NCBI GenBank assembly: GCA_948467675.1 | Contig: CAOKFI010000001.1 | Location: forward strand, 196,351-260,350 | Length of the DNA: 64,000 nucleotides | From: an uncultured Porphyromonadaceae bacterium | GTDB taxonomy: Bacteria; Bacteroidota; Bacteroidia; Bacteroidales; Muribaculaceae | Direction of reading: 5' to 3' | In this document: positions 62,612 through 64,000 of the stretch, piece by piece | Position numbering within the stretch: the stretch's first letter is position 1 | Layout: every line of letters begins with the position of its first letter | Notes under the pieces: generated by a model | Databases searched by the model: none | Seen by the model: only the letters and a program-made list of their open reading frames with translations | Told to the model about the DNA's origin: nothing | Translations under genes and position numbers: made by a program

Positions 62612-62667
62612 ACAAAGAAACCTGTGGATCATGAGGTATTTTACCCGTGAACCGCAGGTTTCTTTGT
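62612..62667. terminator. Hairpin terminator after the membrane protein gene
   Basis: ACAAAGAAACCTGTGG (62612-62627) pairs with CCGCAGGTTTCTTTGT (62652-62667), 16 bp with one G-U or A-C position and a 24-nt loop. It stands between two convergent genes and can serve both. No other feature is seen in 62668-62758. Confidence 0.75.
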
Positions 62668-62758
62668 AATTGTGACATTGCCGTTGGTCATAATGATGAC
62701 TAAACTGTATGGCAACTCCGTTTGTGTACAAGTTGTCAGCAGGCAGGAGACATCTTGG

Positions 62759-63550
62759 TTAGTGCCCGGGAGGAGGGATAGTCGGGTTGTTGATGTGGAT
62801 GGTGTTTCGACCGGAATATGCTTTGACAAGATTATAAAGGATACCGCCTACATCGATTCCGAGTTCGGTTTTACGGTTTAGTCTGAAGTATGGTACAACC
62901 ATCGGTTGAATTTCCCATTGCCGCGTTATGGATGACCGGTAGCTCTGAACTCCGACTTTGACGCCCCAGCGGTCATTGAAGCGCCAATCGGTGAATCCGC
63001 CGAACGAGGGGACTGCCATATAGCCGATTGTAGCCGGAGTCATGAATCCGTGAGGAGCTGTATAGTAACTTCCGAATAACGTTATGCCGAACCGCTCGTT
63101 GATGTCGTAGGTCAAGGATCCGCTTAATCCATATTGCGTCTCCAGCCCTCGGAAGTATCCGTATTTTATCGCTTCGGCGCTTATCGCGAATGTAATAGCT
63201 CCTACGCTCTGATGTAGCCAGAGACTACCGCTCTCTATGCCCATAAGCCCGGGCATGGATGCTTGTCCCATGGATGCGGATATGCCTCCGGTTTCCCAAC
63301 CGGCTATCTGTCCGTAAGGAACAGGCGAATGACGCATTTGCGGTACGCGGAATATCGGAGTATTATGATTCCGTTTCATTGCAGATCCGTTCTGTATGCT
63401 GTCCTGATCTCGCAGCCACTCCGGCTTATCCAATTCCGGCATTACCGGCTTCGGAACCGGCAATGTCATAACATCCGGAATCTCTATCTGCGCAGAGGCG
63501 ATTCCGATAGAGAGCATGATTGCGGCTATTGCAGATATAGAGCGTATCAT
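62759..63550 (-). CDS. Exported outer-membrane-like protein
   Basis: A 263-aa protein with a signal peptide (MIRSISAIAAIMLSIGIASAQ). After a proline-rich link (MTLPVPKPVMPELDKPEW) the chain alternates short aromatic strands (WLHQSVGAITFAIS, GYFRGLETQYGLSGSLTYDI, FGITLFGSYYTAPHG, RWGVKVGVQSYRS, MVVPYFRLNRKTELGIDVGGI), which resembles an outer-membrane barrel. I do not recognise a named family. It is transcribed alone, towards the membrane protein gene at 61958-62590. Confidence 0.7.
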   Translation of the reverse strand: MIRSISAIAAIMLSIGIASAQIEIPDVMTLPVPKPVMPELDKPEWLRDQDSIQNGSAMKRNHNTPIFRVPQMRHSPVPYGQIAGWETGGISASMGQASMPGLMGIESGSLWLHQSVGAITFAISAEAIKYGYFRGLETQYGLSGSLTYDINERFGITLFGSYYTAPHGFMTPATIGYMAVPSFGGFTDWRFNDRWGVKVGVQSYRSSITRQWEIQPMVVPYFRLNRKTELGIDVGGILYNLVKAYSGRNTIHINNPTIPPPGH

Positions 63551-63584
63551 ATTATGACAACGTCGTTGATTCGTAAATATTGGT

Positions 63585-63592
63585 TACTTTTG
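63585..63592 (+). promoter_or_regulatory. -7 box of the TSCPD gene
   Basis: TACTTTTG matches TAnnTTTG and predicts a start near 63599, about 14 nt before the ATG at 63613. This excludes an in-frame GTG at 63580. Confidence 0.5.
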
Positions 63593-63612
63593 TAAAAAAA
63601 ACAGCAATACCA

Positions 63613-63864
63613 ATGAAGTATCAGTACAAGACACAAGGAACATGTTCCAGACTTATCGATATAGAAGTCGAAAACGGAGTGGTGACGGATATCATATTCA
63701 CGGGGGGATGCCATGGCAACCTGCAGGGCATTTCGTGTTTAGCCAAAGGAATGCGCATTGAAGATGTGGTGTCTCGTATAGAGGGAATACGGTGCGGAAA
63801 TAAACCGACATCATGTCCGGATCAGCTGGCACAGGCATTGAAAGCAATAGCCAATGCCGAATAA
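63613..63864 (+). CDS. TSCPD-domain protein (TIGR03905-like)
   Basis: An 83-aa protein: YQYKTQGTCSRLIDIEV at the start, FTGGCHGNLQGISCLAKGM in the middle and CGNKPTSCPDQLAQAL at the end. The closing TSCPD motif is the name-giving sequence; it also occurs at the C-terminus of ribonucleotide reductases, where it may bind a metal through its Cys residues. The stand-alone form is of unknown function. The length is normal. The gene is transcribed from its own promoter. Confidence 0.92.
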   Translation: MKYQYKTQGTCSRLIDIEVENGVVTDIIFTGGCHGNLQGISCLAKGMRIEDVVSRIEGIRCGNKPTSCPDQLAQALKAIANAE

Positions 63865-63898
63865 TTTGAAAAAATGTTGAAAAAATATCGGTGCAGGT

Positions 63899-63930
63899 AT
63901 TGCAGGAATGAAAAATGAGTCGTACCTTTG
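63899..63930 (+). promoter_or_regulatory. Promoter of tRNA-His
   Basis: ATTG (63899-63902), a 20-bp spacer and TACCTTTG (63923-63930), a consensus-like Bacteroidales promoter. The tRNA starts 20 bp later. Confidence 0.78.
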
Positions 63931-63949
63931 CACCGTTCAAAAACGAAAT

Positions 63950-64000
<51 letters not shown>

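Overview
The window is a 64 kb stretch of a Bacteroidales chromosome. The best guess is a gut member of the Muribaculaceae or a close relative; the family is inference, the order is better supported. Supporting signs are the promoter style (TTTG or ATTG, 19-21 bp, TAnnTTTG) seen upstream of rpmH, fumarase, gdhA, serC and tRNA-His, an EF-G2 paralogue with altered GTPase motifs, the gene order DUF1599 / MauE-DoxX protein / tpiA / SPOR protein / folE, the block dnaN / exonuclease / coaBC / DUF4835 / recN / rlmB, and PCMD, DUF4493, DUF4923 and DUF4476 proteins. It is mostly core genome: no insertion sequence, phage, integrase, CRISPR array or rRNA operon was seen.

Layout. 1-3.9 kb: the end of purF, then a K+ uptake pair (RCK regulator and TrkH channel) with a DUF4923 protein. 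4.2-9.9 kb: a surface cluster of two PCMD lipoproteins flanking two tandem paralogous outer-membrane proteins. 10-13.8 kb: DUF1599, MauE/DoxX protein, tpiA, SPOR protein and folE. 13.9-15.5 kb (minus): S4 protein, pth and rplY. 15.7-19.1 kb: M48 protease, rpmH and EF-G2. 19.1-25.6 kb (minus): replication, repair and CoA operon. 26-31.3 kb (minus): GH20 hexosaminidase, recQ and recJ, with a structured RNA candidate directly upstream of recJ. 31.6-41 kb (minus): MscS channel with an unusual insertion, C11 protease lipoprotein, carA-carB, nitroreductase and class I fumarase. 41-44.5 kb (minus): a decaying accessory locus with a wrecked sodium:solute symporter, a secreted protein, a DUF6772-like protein and a small hypothetical. 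44.6-53 kb: a lipoprotein (minus), then flippase-like protein, kdsB, an M16 homologue without its zinc motif, a TPR protein and an M3 peptidase. 53.1-58.6 kb (minus): gdhA, serC-serA, DUF4476 protein and rarA. 58.8-64 kb: small membrane protein, PstS-like lipoprotein, TPR protein, a membrane protein behind a G9 tract, a secreted protein (minus), a TSCPD protein and the start of tRNA-His.

Main points of interest: the structured RNA with promoter and intrinsic terminator in front of recJ; EF-G2 with the switch II His replaced by Ser, plus a perfect 16-bp palindrome upstream of it; a G9 tract in the spacer of a promoter; the PCMD/outer-membrane cluster; and the symporter pseudogene. All functional names rest on motif recognition by reading, with no database search.
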